From Comamonas antarctica (GTDB lineage Bacteria > Pseudomonadota > Gammaproteobacteria > Burkholderiales > Burkholderiaceae_C), in NCBI RefSeq assembly GCF_013363755.1, contig NZ_CP054840.1:3752001-3816000 (forward strand): a stretch of 64,000 nucleotides of DNA. Direction: 5' to 3'. Below the pieces are notes generated by a model. That model worked only from the letters and a program-made list of their open reading frames with translations, searched no databases and was not told where the DNA came from. Positions within the stretch are counted from its first letter, which is position 1. Every line of letters begins with the position of its first letter. This document shows, piece by piece, positions 51,009 through 59,002 of this stretch. The position numbers and the translations under genes were made by a program.

Positions 51009-51772
51009 GCAGCGCCAAACTCGACCTGCAGGACCGCGTGGCCCTGATCACCGGCGCCGGCAACGGCATCGGCCGTGAAACCGCGCGTCAGATGGCGGCG
51101 CGCGGCGCCGTCGTCGCCGTCAACGACCTCAAGCCCGAATTCGTCGGCGCCGTGGTCGATGAAATCCGCGCTGCTGGGGGCCGCGCGTTTGGCGTGGTGC
51201 AGAACATCGCCACGCGCGAAGGCATGCAGGCCGCCGTCGAGCAGGCGCGCAGCGAAGGCGGGCGCTTCGACATCCTGGTCAACAACGCCGCCTGGGTGCG
51301 CTACCAGGCCGTGCCCGACATCCAGCCCGACACCATGGAGCGCATGCTCGATGTCGGTTTCAAGGCCGTGATCTGGGGCATACAGGCCGCGACCGCGGCC
51401 ATGGATGCCGAGCGCGGCGGCGCCATCGTCAACGTCGCCTCGACGGCCGCGCTGCGCTCGGCGCCCCATTCGCTGGTCTACTCCGGCATCAAGTCGGGAA
51501 TCCTGGGCATCACGCGCGCGGCCGCGGCCGAACTCGGCGCGCGGCGCATCCGCGTGAATGCGGTCTGCCCCTCGGCCGTGCCCACCGAGGGCACGCAGCG
51601 CAACCGCAACGCCGAGCGCGACGCGGCGCGCGTGGCGAGCACGCCCATGGGCCGCCTGGGCACGGTCGAAGACATCGCGCGCGCGATCTGCTTCCTGGCC
51701 AGCGACGACGCCGGTTTCGTCACCGCGCAAGGCCTGGCCGTCGATGGCGGTGTGACCTTCACCAATATCTGA
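51005..51772 (+). CDS. SDR family oxidoreductase (classical)
   Basis: A 255-residue short-chain dehydrogenase. GAGNGIG (17-23) binds NAD(P), with VNDLKPE after the second strand. NNAA replaces NNAG in the structural motif, and the catalytic YSGIK supplies Y159 and K163; the NVASTAA segment holds the catalytic Ser. Probably dehydrogenates a hydroxyacyl-CoA or an alcohol of the same pathway. It is coupled to the second ACAD gene by ATGA and is 3 bp upstream of the next SDR. Confidence 0.88.
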   Translation: MSSAKLDLQDRVALITGAGNGIGRETARQMAARGAVVAVNDLKPEFVGAVVDEIRAAGGRAFGVVQNIATREGMQAAVEQARSEGGRFDILVNNAAWVRYQAVPDIQPDTMERMLDVGFKAVIWGIQAATAAMDAERGGAIVNVASTAALRSAPHSLVYSGIKSGILGITRAAAAELGARRIRVNAVCPSAVPTEGTQRNRNAERDAARVASTPMGRLGTVEDIARAICFLASDDAGFVTAQGLAVDGGVTFTNI

Positions 51773-51775
51773 GCC

Positions 51776-53026
51776 ATGCCCGAGGTTTGCACCGTACTCA
51801 TCACCGGCGCCGCGGGCGGCATCGGCCGCGCCACGGCGCTGCGGCTCGCGCGCGCCGGCTGGCGCTGCGTGCTGGTCGATGCCGATGCCGGCGCGCTCGA
51901 ACGCCTGCAGGCCGAGTGGCCCGTGGCTGCGTCCGCGCCGCTGGCCTTGGTCGCCGATCTCACCGATGCCGCGCGCATCGAAGCGCTGGGCGCGCAGCTG
52001 CCGCCGCTCGATGCACTGATCAACAACGCCGGCATGTCGGCTGGTGGCGCCGAAGTGCTGGCGGGCCTGGACGATGGCGCGGCGCAGCGGCTGCTGGCGC
52101 TCAATCTCGAGGCCCCGGCACGCATGGTGCAGGCCTGCACGCCGCATCTGCGCGCGGGCGCACGCATCGTCAACGTGGCCTCGGGCGCGGGCCTGCGCGC
52201 GATTCCCTGGCGCGGCCTGTACAGCGCCAGCAAGGCCGGCGTGATCGCCCAGACCCGGGCGCTGGCGCGCGCGCGGCCCGACTGGAGCGTGAGCGCGCTG
52301 TCGCCGGGCTTCGTGCGCACCGAGCTCGTGCAGCGGCTGATCGACAGCCGGCGCCTCGATCTGCGCCAGGTGCTGTCGCGCATTCCGATGGCACGCATGG
52401 CCGAACCCGAGGACATGGCCGAGGCGCTGGCGTTTCTCGCCAGCCCCGGCGCGCGGCCCTGCGCGGGCCAGTTGCTGGTGCTCGATGGCGGCTCGTCGGT
52501 CTATGGCGGCAGCCAGCCGCTGCCTCCGGCGCAGCTGCCCGCGCTGCCCTTCGATACGCCGCGCGCGCTGCACTGCGAAGCCATTGCATGCGCCGAATGG
52601 CAGGCCGCGCTGGCGCAACTGCCGGCGGGCGAGACCGCGGGCAGCATTTATCCCGCGGTGATCGACGGCCGCGCCTTGCAGGCACCGGCTGGCGGCCTGC
52701 TGGCCGCCGTGCTGGACGCCGCGCGCGCCTTTCGCCTGCAGCATGCGCGCCAGGCCAGCCTGACGCTGCTGCTGCCGCCCGCGCCCGCCGACATCGACTG
52801 GCAGCGGGCCGGCGACGCCGCCGCGGCGCGCATGGCGCTTGCCACGCTGGCCGCCGAATGGGGCGCGCTGGGCCTGCGCATCAATGCGCTGGCGCCCGCT
52901 GGCGGCTGCGCACCGGCCGCCTGCCTGCCACTGCTCGACTACGCCAGCGGCGCGCGCGCGCAGTTCCTTACGGGCCAAGTGCTCTTTGCGGGCACCGGCA
53001 CACGGGACGGTCCCGAAACGCCATGA
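51776..53026 (+). CDS. SDR protein with a degenerate second SDR-like C-terminal half
   Basis: A 416-residue protein. Residues 1-245 are a full short-chain dehydrogenase: GAAGGIG (11-17), NNAG, YSASK (Y149, K153) and the SPGFVRTELV tail. Residues from about 255 to 416 form a second block ending in ARMALATLAAEWGALGLRIN and LPLLDYASGARAQFLTGQVL, which matches the helix-strand and C-terminal part of another SDR, but without a glycine-rich cofactor motif or a YxxxK. It could be a non-catalytic dimerisation half of a duplicated SDR. The coenzyme-binding half is normal. It follows the first SDR gene by 3 bp. Confidence 0.8.
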   Translation: MPEVCTVLITGAAGGIGRATALRLARAGWRCVLVDADAGALERLQAEWPVAASAPLALVADLTDAARIEALGAQLPPLDALINNAGMSAGGAEVLAGLDDGAAQRLLALNLEAPARMVQACTPHLRAGARIVNVASGAGLRAIPWRGLYSASKAGVIAQTRALARARPDWSVSALSPGFVRTELVQRLIDSRRLDLRQVLSRIPMARMAEPEDMAEALAFLASPGARPCAGQLLVLDGGSSVYGGSQPLPPAQLPALPFDTPRALHCEAIACAEWQAALAQLPAGETAGSIYPAVIDGRALQAPAGGLLAAVLDAARAFRLQHARQASLTLLLPPAPADIDWQRAGDAAAARMALATLAAEWGALGLRINALAPAGGCAPAACLPLLDYASGARAQFLTGQVLFAGTGTRDGPETP

Positions 53027-53078
53027 TGCACCCCGCGGCCCGTTCCTGATAGATACCAAAACACCAAGGAGACACGTC

Positions 53079-54065
53079 ATGATCAACACGCCCATCACCC
53101 GCCGCACCCTGCTTGCCGGCTCGGCCGCCCTGGCCCTGCAGGCCCATGCCAGCACCGCCCCGGCGAACTGGCCCGCGCGCCCGATTCGCCTGGTGGTGCC
53201 CGGCCCCGCAGGCTCGGGCATGGACATCTTCGGCCGCCTGCTGGCAGTGCAGCTGCAGGATGCGCTGCGCCAGACCGTGGTCGTCGACAACAAGCCCGGC
53301 GCCAACAGCCTGATCGGCACCGACAACGTCGCCAAGGCCCAGCCCGACGGCTACACGCTGCTGCTGTCGCCCTCATCGGCGATTGCCATCAATCCCGTGA
53401 TCCAGGCCAAGATGCCCTACGACACCGAGAAGGACCTGCTGCCCGTGGCCCAGGTCGGCTCGGCCGGCGTGCTGCTCGTGGCCCATCCGTCGACGGGCTT
53501 CAAAAACCTCGGCGACCTGGTGCGCCATGTCAAGGCCAACCCGAACAAGCTGGTCTACGGCTCCTGGGGCAGCGGCTCGACCGGCCACCTGGCGATGGAA
53601 GGCATCAAGGCCCACTACGGACTGCAGATGGAGCATGTGCCGTTCAAGGGCGTGGCGCCGCTGGTGACCGACCTGCTGGGCAACAACATCTCGGTGGGCT
53701 TCACCGACATCGCCTCGCCCGTGCCGCATATCCGCGCCGGCAAGCTCAACGCGCTCGGCTGCACCGGCTCCTCGCGCGGCCCGGCGCTGCCCGAAGTCAC
53801 GACGCTCTATGAACAGGGCTTTCGCTTCGACATGAACGGCTGGTATGGCGTGTTCGCGCCCGCGGGCACGCCCGCCGACGTCGTGCAGCGCCTGAACCAC
53901 GAAATCAACCGCATCCTGGCCACCGACGACGTGATCCAGAAGTTCGCGCTGCAGAACATGGCCAAGCCGCCGATCAAGAGCGTGGAGCAGTTCGCCACGA
54001 CGGTGAAGCAGGATGTGGCGACCTGGCAGAACCTGGCCAAGGTGGCGAAGCTGAAGGTGGATTAA
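53079..54065 (+). CDS. Bug-family (TctC-like) periplasmic substrate-binding protein
   Basis: A 328-residue secreted protein with an RRTLLAGSAALALQAHA signal peptide; the twin arginine suggests Tat export, unlike the other Bug protein in this locus. WPARPIRLVVPGPAGSGMD is the family signature. GSWGSGSTGHLAMEG and VPFKGVAPLVTDL mark the ligand loops. AAGGAGAC lies before the start. It is 52 bp after the fused SDR gene and closes the operon, so it may bind the substrate of this pathway. No TctA/TctB membrane partners are in the window. Confidence 0.9.
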   Translation: MINTPITRRTLLAGSAALALQAHASTAPANWPARPIRLVVPGPAGSGMDIFGRLLAVQLQDALRQTVVVDNKPGANSLIGTDNVAKAQPDGYTLLLSPSSAIAINPVIQAKMPYDTEKDLLPVAQVGSAGVLLVAHPSTGFKNLGDLVRHVKANPNKLVYGSWGSGSTGHLAMEGIKAHYGLQMEHVPFKGVAPLVTDLLGNNISVGFTDIASPVPHIRAGKLNALGCTGSSRGPALPEVTTLYEQGFRFDMNGWYGVFAPAGTPADVVQRLNHEINRILATDDVIQKFALQNMAKPPIKSVEQFATTVKQDVATWQNLAKVAKLKVD

Positions 54066-54444
54066 AAGCACTCAAGGGATACCCTAGGCTAGAGGTATGG
54101 CGTTCACCCTTCGACGCGGCCGGCGAGGCAGGCTCAGGGGGGCCCGCCGAGGGTGAGCGGCTCAACACCCGTTCGTCCTGAGCTTGGCGCAGGGCACCCT
54201 GTCGAAGGATGGACGGCCGGCACTCAAAATAGAGAGCAGGCCCTTTCCCCCTTCCCCCTTCGATCCTTCAACAAGCTCAGGATCAGGTTCAGAGCGAACG
54301 GTTAACGCTCGCCCTACCCGACCCCAAAGAAGATTTCCCGCATTGCATATGCACATTTCTTCGTTGGCCCGGGCCGCACGCGCGCGTAGATTCAGGCGGA
54401 CCACACGTCCTCCCTCTTTGCCGCGCGTTCGCGCCCTCGCCCCC
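54066..54444. repeat. Repeat-rich gap with three dispersed palindromic units
   Basis: The 379-bp gap holds no gene. Three repeat units are recognisable: 54101-54160 (CGTTCACCCTTCGACGCGGC ... GAGGGTGAGCGG), 54168-54219 (CCGTTCGTCCTGAGCTTGG ... GGATGGACGG) and 54260-54302, which is the inverse arrangement (TTCAACAAGCTCAGGATCAG ... GCGAACGG). The promoter of the rhodanese gene must lie in the remaining part, where I see no clear box. Confidence 0.72.
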
Positions 54445-56049
54445 ATGCCCTCCCCCATCTTTTCTTCGGTCTCCGCCACCACGCTGCGCGCCTGGCTCAA
54501 TGACGGCGCGGAAATCGCCCTGCTCGACGTGCGCGAAGCCGGCCAGTTCGGCGAAGGTCATCCCTTCTTCGCGATTCCCGCGGCCTACAGCCAGCTGGAA
54601 AACGACGTGCCGCGCCTGGTGCCGCGGCGCGGCACGCGCGTGGTGCTGCTCGATGCCGGCGACGGCGTGGCCGAGCGCGCCGCGCAGCGCCTCGCGGCAC
54701 TGGGCTACACGCAGCTGCATGTGCTCGCAGGCGGCGCACCCGCCTGGGCCGCAGCCGGCTATGTGCTGTTCCAGGGCGTGAACCTGCCCTCGAAGACCTT
54801 TGGCGAGCTGGTCGAACACGCTTTCGATACGCCCCACCTGTCGGCGCAGGAACTGCAGCGCCGCCAGCAGGCCGGCGAACCGCTGGTGCTGCTCGATGGC
54901 CGCACGCTCGCCGAACACCGCAAGATGACCATTCCCGGCGCCACGCCGGTGCCCAACGGCGAACTCGCGCTGCACTGGCATGCGCTCGCGCCCGATCCGC
55001 GCACGCCGATCGTGGTGCATTGCGCGGGCCGCACGCGCAGCATCATCGGCGCGCAGATCCTGCGCAGCCTGGGCGTGCCCAATCCCGTGATTGCACTGGA
55101 AAACGGCACCCAGGGCTGGGCGCTCGCAGGCCAGCAGCTCGAACATGGCAGCCCGCGCCCCGCCCCGGCGCCGCGCGCGGCACGCGCGCAGGACCAGGCC
55201 GCGGCCGCGGCGCTGGCCGCCGAAGCCGGCGTGCCGCAACTCGATGCCGCGCAGGCCCAGGCCTGGATCGACGACACCACGCGCACCACCTACGTGCTCG
55301 ATGTGCGCAGCGCCGAGGAGTTTGCCGCGGGCACGCTGGCCGGCGCGCGCCATGCGCCCGGCGGCCAGTTGCTGCAAGCCACCGACCAGAGCATAGGCGT
55401 GCGCCACAGCCGCGTGCTGCTGCTCGACGACGAAGCCGTGCGCGCACCGGTCGTCGCCAGCTGGCTCTGGCGCCTGGGCTATGAAACCGCCACCGTGGCA
55501 GGCGGCATCCGCGCGCCGCTGCGCCTGCCCGCGCAACCCGAAGCCACCCCGGCCATACCGCCGCTGGCAAAGCAGGATCTGGCCGCCTGGGTCGATCGTC
55601 ATGCGCCGCTGCTGGTCGACATCCAACCCTCGCTGGCCTACCGCCAGCGCCACGCCGCCGGCGCGCTCTGGTCCGTGCGCCCGCGCCTGGCCGCGCAGGT
55701 GCAGGCCGCGGCACGCGCCGACCAGCCCGTGCTGCTGCTGGCCGCCGATGCCAGCACGGCCGCCCTGGCACTGGCGGAACTGCCGGGCCGCACGCTGCAG
55801 TGGGTCCTGGCCGCCGACTGGCACGCCGCGGGCCTGCCCGTGGAAAGCACGCCCGACAGTCCGGCCGACAGCGAGGCCATCGACTACCTGTTCTTCGTGC
55901 ACGACCGCCACGACGGCAACCTCGATGCCGCACGCCGCTATCTGGACTGGGAGACCGGGCTGATTGCCCAATGCCAGCCGGATGAGCTCACGGGTTTCCG
56001 GCTGCCGGCTGCCAAGGCACGCGGGGAGCGTTGTGCATCCATTGTTTGA
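54445..56049 (+). CDS. Protein with four rhodanese-like domains, one catalytic cysteine
   Basis: A 534-residue cytoplasmic protein built of four rhodanese-type modules, at about 5-115, 125-255, 285-385 and 400-500. Only the second has an active-site cysteine (HCAGRTRS, C193). The matching loops of the others read DAGDGVAE, DDEAVRAP and AADAST, so they are probably structural or binding modules. The C-terminal part (FVHDRHDGN ... YLDWETGLIAQC) matches that of the second rhodanese protein at the end of the window. Rhodaneses move sulfane sulfur between thiols. The start is chosen at MPSPIFSSV; an ATG at 54349 would add a basic stretch that does not look conserved. It is cut off from the ABC transporter genes by the AbiE-like module. 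Confidence 0.85.
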   Translation: MPSPIFSSVSATTLRAWLNDGAEIALLDVREAGQFGEGHPFFAIPAAYSQLENDVPRLVPRRGTRVVLLDAGDGVAERAAQRLAALGYTQLHVLAGGAPAWAAAGYVLFQGVNLPSKTFGELVEHAFDTPHLSAQELQRRQQAGEPLVLLDGRTLAEHRKMTIPGATPVPNGELALHWHALAPDPRTPIVVHCAGRTRSIIGAQILRSLGVPNPVIALENGTQGWALAGQQLEHGSPRPAPAPRAARAQDQAAAAALAAEAGVPQLDAAQAQAWIDDTTRTTYVLDVRSAEEFAAGTLAGARHAPGGQLLQATDQSIGVRHSRVLLLDDEAVRAPVVASWLWRLGYETATVAGGIRAPLRLPAQPEATPAIPPLAKQDLAAWVDRHAPLLVDIQPSLAYRQRHAAGALWSVRPRLAAQVQAAARADQPVLLLAADASTAALALAELPGRTLQWVLAADWHAAGLPVESTPDSPADSEAIDYLFFVHDRHDGNLDAARRYLDWETGLIAQCQPDELTGFRLPAAKARGERCASIV

Positions 56050-56091
56050 TGCCCCCAATGTCGGGCATCGATGCTTGGCGTACGCACGCCG

Positions 56092-56943
56092 CTATCGTGG
56101 CGTGGCAAACCCGCGGATGAAGGCCGCTATCAAATTTTCAATCGCGCGGGCTCCATCGTCTTGTATTGCGCCTGATTGAGCACGCAGCAATTGATCAGAA
56201 AGACGTTGAAGCAGCAGGGCATCAGCGAGCAGATCGCTGATCTGCTGCGCTGTTTCGGGTTGGCATTGCATCGCGGCATCCACACCCAGCAGTTGCGCGC
56301 CGGCCAGCTCGGGATCACCGCCTGCGGCAAGAAGCAGTTCAGTCTCCGTTGTATACAGCCTGTCCTCGTTCTGGGCGGGGCCATACAGCCGCGCAATCAG
56401 CAGGAAGTCCGTTGCATCCTTGTTGTTCTCCAGGCCACGGTCCTTCCAGGCGATGAGTTTGAGTACCGCCAGGGCGGGCAAGGAGCAGGTTTTGACCTGT
56501 AGGCCTTCTCCCAGATCCACCATGATGGATGAGCGCCAGGCATCGGCAAAGCCGGCCACGTTCAATACGATGTCGTGGCCGGGTGGCCAGGCGATGGCTT
56601 GATCTTGCGTGGCCACTCCGCCGAACGGAATGAGATCCAATGGAAGTCCGCTGTGGTGATGCAAACGCTGGGCGACGGCCGGTTCTTCAGCAAAGTGCCC
56701 CGATCGCACAAGCTGCTCTTTCAAGCGCCTGAACTGCCCCCAGTCATCGACATACAGTCCCAGATCGACGTCGCGTGTAGCCCGCGCCAGTTTTTGGCCA
56801 AACACGTGGGTGAGCAGGATGTCACGCGCCATGGCGCCCCCCACAAAGAACTCCATACCGGAAACAGCGGCGACGTCGCAAACCTGCCGCAATATCTGCT
56901 GGAGCAATGCATCGACAGGCCTGTCGGAGCGGACCTTAAGCAT
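56092..56943 (-). CDS. Predicted nucleotidyltransferase (AbiEii-like toxin candidate)
   Basis: A 283-residue protein with the polymerase-beta-type nucleotidyltransferase core: FVGGAMARDILL (G35, G36), TRDVDLGLYVD (D58 and D60 as the metal pair) and LDLIPFGG with D103 as the third acid. The C-terminal half is helical. This belongs to the uncharacterised nucleotidyltransferases (COG4849-like) found next to an AbiEi-type partner. AbiEii toxins of this fold add nucleotides to RNA or tRNA and block growth during phage infection. Its ATG overlaps the end of the upstream partner by 8 bases, the arrangement of a coupled antitoxin-toxin pair. Activity not shown. Confidence 0.78.
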   Translation of the reverse strand: MLKVRSDRPVDALLQQILRQVCDVAAVSGMEFFVGGAMARDILLTHVFGQKLARATRDVDLGLYVDDWGQFRRLKEQLVRSGHFAEEPAVAQRLHHHSGLPLDLIPFGGVATQDQAIAWPPGHDIVLNVAGFADAWRSSIMVDLGEGLQVKTCSLPALAVLKLIAWKDRGLENNKDATDFLLIARLYGPAQNEDRLYTTETELLLAAGGDPELAGAQLLGVDAAMQCQPETAQQISDLLADALLLQRLSDQLLRAQSGAIQDDGARAIENLIAAFIRGFATPR

Positions 56944-57940
56944 TTTCTAGAGTCTTCCACAGCGCGGCGGCTACTTCCTTGCTGCGACCATCCCGGCTTC
57001 CCATCAAGTCGGCATAGACCAATAAGGCAGGAGCGACCGCCGTATCGTTTGGCGAATGAGGGCTCCAGAACGCATCCAGTATTTCAACATCTCCTTGCGG
57101 ATCTGGTCGCAGCCGATGCTCAACGATAAATCGCTGGCGCGGCAGCCAACTGTAGATGGTGGCCTCGATGGGCTGGATATAGCCGTCCATGCGGTGCGCC
57201 GCGGCCTCCCCGCCCCACACCGCATCGCCAGGCAACAGTTGAATATCTTGCCAATTCTTGTTGGAAACCATGGCGTATCTTTGTGGCTTGAGCTTGTGCC
57301 GCAATGCAACGGGATAGTGCTGCACCCACATGCGCGACAGTTCATCCACCGCCAGCAAACGACGGCGTTCACCACTGCCCGGGCTCAAGTGGCCCAGACG
57401 CTGCAGGTCTGCCAGCACCTTTCCGACGGAACCCAGGGCAACGCCTGCATGGACGGCAATATCGCGTTGGGGCTGCGAAACGAGATTCGGCTGCGTCAAC
57501 AGAGTAAAAATGATGCGCAGTCCATTTGCCGTTCGCAGAGCACTGTGTTCATCGCCGGACGGGCTGGTCTTGGGCCTGGGATTGCCGGAAACAAACACGA
57601 AACGGCCAGGCACATCGATGTGTGCATTGCCGGCCATATCGATGAAATTCAAACCCTGCTTTTGGCATTCTTGCGCCAGTTGCTGCGAAACATAAGAGGT
57701 GACCAGTAAGGTCCGCTGGGAGATGTCCTGGGCATGTTCACGCAGGAACCGCAACGTTTCCAGCCGCTCCACTTTCCGTTTGACCTCAACGGCAAACACT
57801 TCGCTTTCGCCGTTGGAGAGTAGCAATCGCGCCACGGCATCTCCCCAAGGAGCAGTACTCCACTCCAAACTTTCAAGCTCCAGAGCAGCAAGCGCTTGGG
57901 TTGCTGCCAATGCCTGTTGAAGAATGTCTTGCTCGTTCAT
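56936..57940 (-). CDS. AbiEi-like antitoxin candidate (winged helix, COG4861-like)
   Basis: A 334-residue protein. The N-terminal part has AVEVKRKVE (about 50-58) resembling a PD-(D/E)xK fold core, then LLVTSYVSQQL and GLNFIDMAGNAHIDV (97-110), a segment typical of AbiEi-family antitoxin proteins. A winged helix-turn-helix follows at about 142-187 (RIIFTLLTQ, AGVALGSVGKVLADL). AbiEi proteins neutralise the AbiEii nucleotidyltransferase and repress their own promoter. The ATG at 57940 is chosen because an upstream in-frame ATG at 57970 would place the palindromic operator inside the gene. First gene of the two-gene module. Confidence 0.75.
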   Translation of the reverse strand: MNEQDILQQALAATQALAALELESLEWSTAPWGDAVARLLLSNGESEVFAVEVKRKVERLETLRFLREHAQDISQRTLLVTSYVSQQLAQECQKQGLNFIDMAGNAHIDVPGRFVFVSGNPRPKTSPSGDEHSALRTANGLRIIFTLLTQPNLVSQPQRDIAVHAGVALGSVGKVLADLQRLGHLSPGSGERRRLLAVDELSRMWVQHYPVALRHKLKPQRYAMVSNKNWQDIQLLPGDAVWGGEAAAHRMDGYIQPIEATIYSWLPRQRFIVEHRLRPDPQGDVEILDAFWSPHSPNDTAVAPALLVYADLMGSRDGRSKEVAAALWKTLENA

Positions 57941-57950
57941 AGATGTCCAA

Positions 57951-57969
57951 TGTTCACGAAACGTGAACA
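57951..57969 (-). promoter_or_regulatory. Perfect palindrome, likely autoregulatory operator of the AbiE-like module
   Basis: TGTTCACGAAACGTGAACA is an exact 8-bp inverted repeat with a 3-bp spacer, 11 bases before the antitoxin-like start. The predicted transcription start falls inside it, so a bound repressor would block the promoter, as AbiEi-type antitoxins do. Confidence 0.7.
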
Positions 57970-57972
57970 AGA

Positions 57973-58002
57973 ATAATAAATGAACAAGGCTTCAAAGCAC
58001 AA
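57973..58002 (-). promoter_or_regulatory. Sigma-70-like promoter of the AbiE-like module
   Basis: On the minus strand TTGTGC (58002-57997) and TATTAT (57978-57973) are separated by 18 bp in an A/T-rich patch, and the operator palindrome begins three bases after the -10 box. Confidence 0.55.
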
Positions 58003-58059
58003 TATTTTTCACGCTGAAATTTGCCACTCGAACCGTGCCGCCCTAGCGCGCTGCGCGCA

Positions 58060-58074
58060 TATCGATCATCGATA
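58060..58074. promoter_or_regulatory. Palindrome upstream of the sulfur-compound ABC operon
   Basis: TATCGATCATCGATA has perfect 7-bp arms around a single base, 69 bp before the binding-protein gene. A weak promoter-like pair (TTGTCG at 58082-58087, AAGATA at 58106-58111, 18 bp apart) lies just downstream. It may be a regulator site; ClaI-like palindromes can also be chance. Confidence 0.4.
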
Positions 58075-58142
58075 AGCTTTGTTGTCGCATTGCCGGGGCT
58101 GCCAGAAGATAAGCGCCTATCCGCACTTTTCTTCTGACCACC

Positions 58143-58994
58143 ATGCGCCAACAGCTCGCTTCCTCCCGCTCCATTGCCCGGTCGCTGACCGGCGTGGCCG
58201 CCGCCCTCACCCTGCTGGCCGGCACGGCCCATGCCGATGCCACGCTCGACAAGATCAAGCAGCGCGGCAAGGTGACGATCGGCGTGCTGGTCAATGACGG
58301 CCCGTTTGGCTCCATCGATCCCAACTCGCAGCAGCTCGTCGGCTGGAACCCTGAACTCGCGCGCGCCGTGGCCAAGGGCCTGGGCGTCGAGGCCGACCTG
58401 GTGCAGGTGCAGACCGCGACGCGCGTGCAGTTCCTGCAGGCCGGCAAGGTCGACCTGCTGATTGCCTCGATGGAACTCAACCCCGACCGCGCCGAGATCC
58501 TGGGCTACGCACCCACGCCGTTCTACCGCGTCGGCGGCGCGGCGGCGGTGCGCAAGGACAGCGGCATCACGCAGTGGGCCGACCTGCGCGGCAAGCCGGT
58601 CTGCGTGTCGCAGGGCAGCAGCTTCGCCAAGCCGCTGGCCGCCGAATACGGCGCGCAGGTCCAGGGCTACAAGAGCTCGTCGGATTCGCTGCTGGCGCTG
58701 CGCGGCGGCAATTGCGTCGCGGCGGTGCACGACAGCACGCTGATCCACCCGCTGCTGCGCAGCAACGCCGAGTGGGCGCAGTATGCCGCGCCCATCGCCA
58801 GCGAAATCCTGCCCGCGCCCTCGGTGGTCTGGACGCGCAAGGGCGAGGCCGACACCATTGCCGCGGTCGACAAGGTGGTGCAGGAATGGCACCGCAGCGG
58901 CTGGCTGATCGCGACCGAGAAACGCGTCGGCATCTCGCCCGCCAATCCGTTCCTGGCCGAGCAGCAGTCGAAGTTCAAGACCGCCGCGCGCTGA
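58143..58994 (+). CDS. Amino-acid ABC transporter, periplasmic binding protein
   Basis: A 283-residue member of the polar amino acid binding proteins (family 3). The signal peptide ends at GTAHA. LDKIKQRGKVTIGVLVNDGPFGSID, GWNPELARAVAKGLG and the DLLIASMELNPDRAE segment with the ligand-binding Asp/Arg pattern are standard. A cysteine pair in the second domain (VCVSQGSS and GGNCVAA) is unusual. It leads the operon with two permeases and an ATPase, followed by thiol dioxygenase and C-S lyase genes, so cystine, cysteine or a related thioether is the likely ligand. Confidence 0.9.
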   Translation: MRQQLASSRSIARSLTGVAAALTLLAGTAHADATLDKIKQRGKVTIGVLVNDGPFGSIDPNSQQLVGWNPELARAVAKGLGVEADLVQVQTATRVQFLQAGKVDLLIASMELNPDRAEILGYAPTPFYRVGGAAAVRKDSGITQWADLRGKPVCVSQGSSFAKPLAAEYGAQVQGYKSSSDSLLALRGGNCVAAVHDSTLIHPLLRSNAEWAQYAAPIASEILPAPSVVWTRKGEADTIAAVDKVVQEWHRSGWLIATEKRVGISPANPFLAEQQSKFKTAAR

Positions 58995-59002
58995 AAGCCG
59001 CC

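Larger units (their letters stand above)
56050..58142. other. Lower-GC insert carrying an AbiE-like two-gene module
   Basis: Between the rhodanese gene and the ABC transporter, both on the plus strand, lies a block read from the other strand and visibly lower in GC: for example 31 G/C in 57601-57660 against 43 in 58381-58440. Its genes use A/T-ending codons far more than their neighbours. I found no flanking direct repeats, tRNA or integrase, so the mechanism of entry is open. The module interrupts what elsewhere would look like one sulfur-use operon. Confidence 0.7.

Noticed and set aside
50744..53335. 863-codon open frame opposite the SDR genes
   Set aside because: Shadow of two recognisable SDR genes and the Bug gene; no motif of its own.
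57941..57970. Upstream ATG (57970) as start of the antitoxin-like gene
   Set aside because: It would put the perfect palindrome and the transcription start inside the coding region; the first family-like residues begin at 57940.
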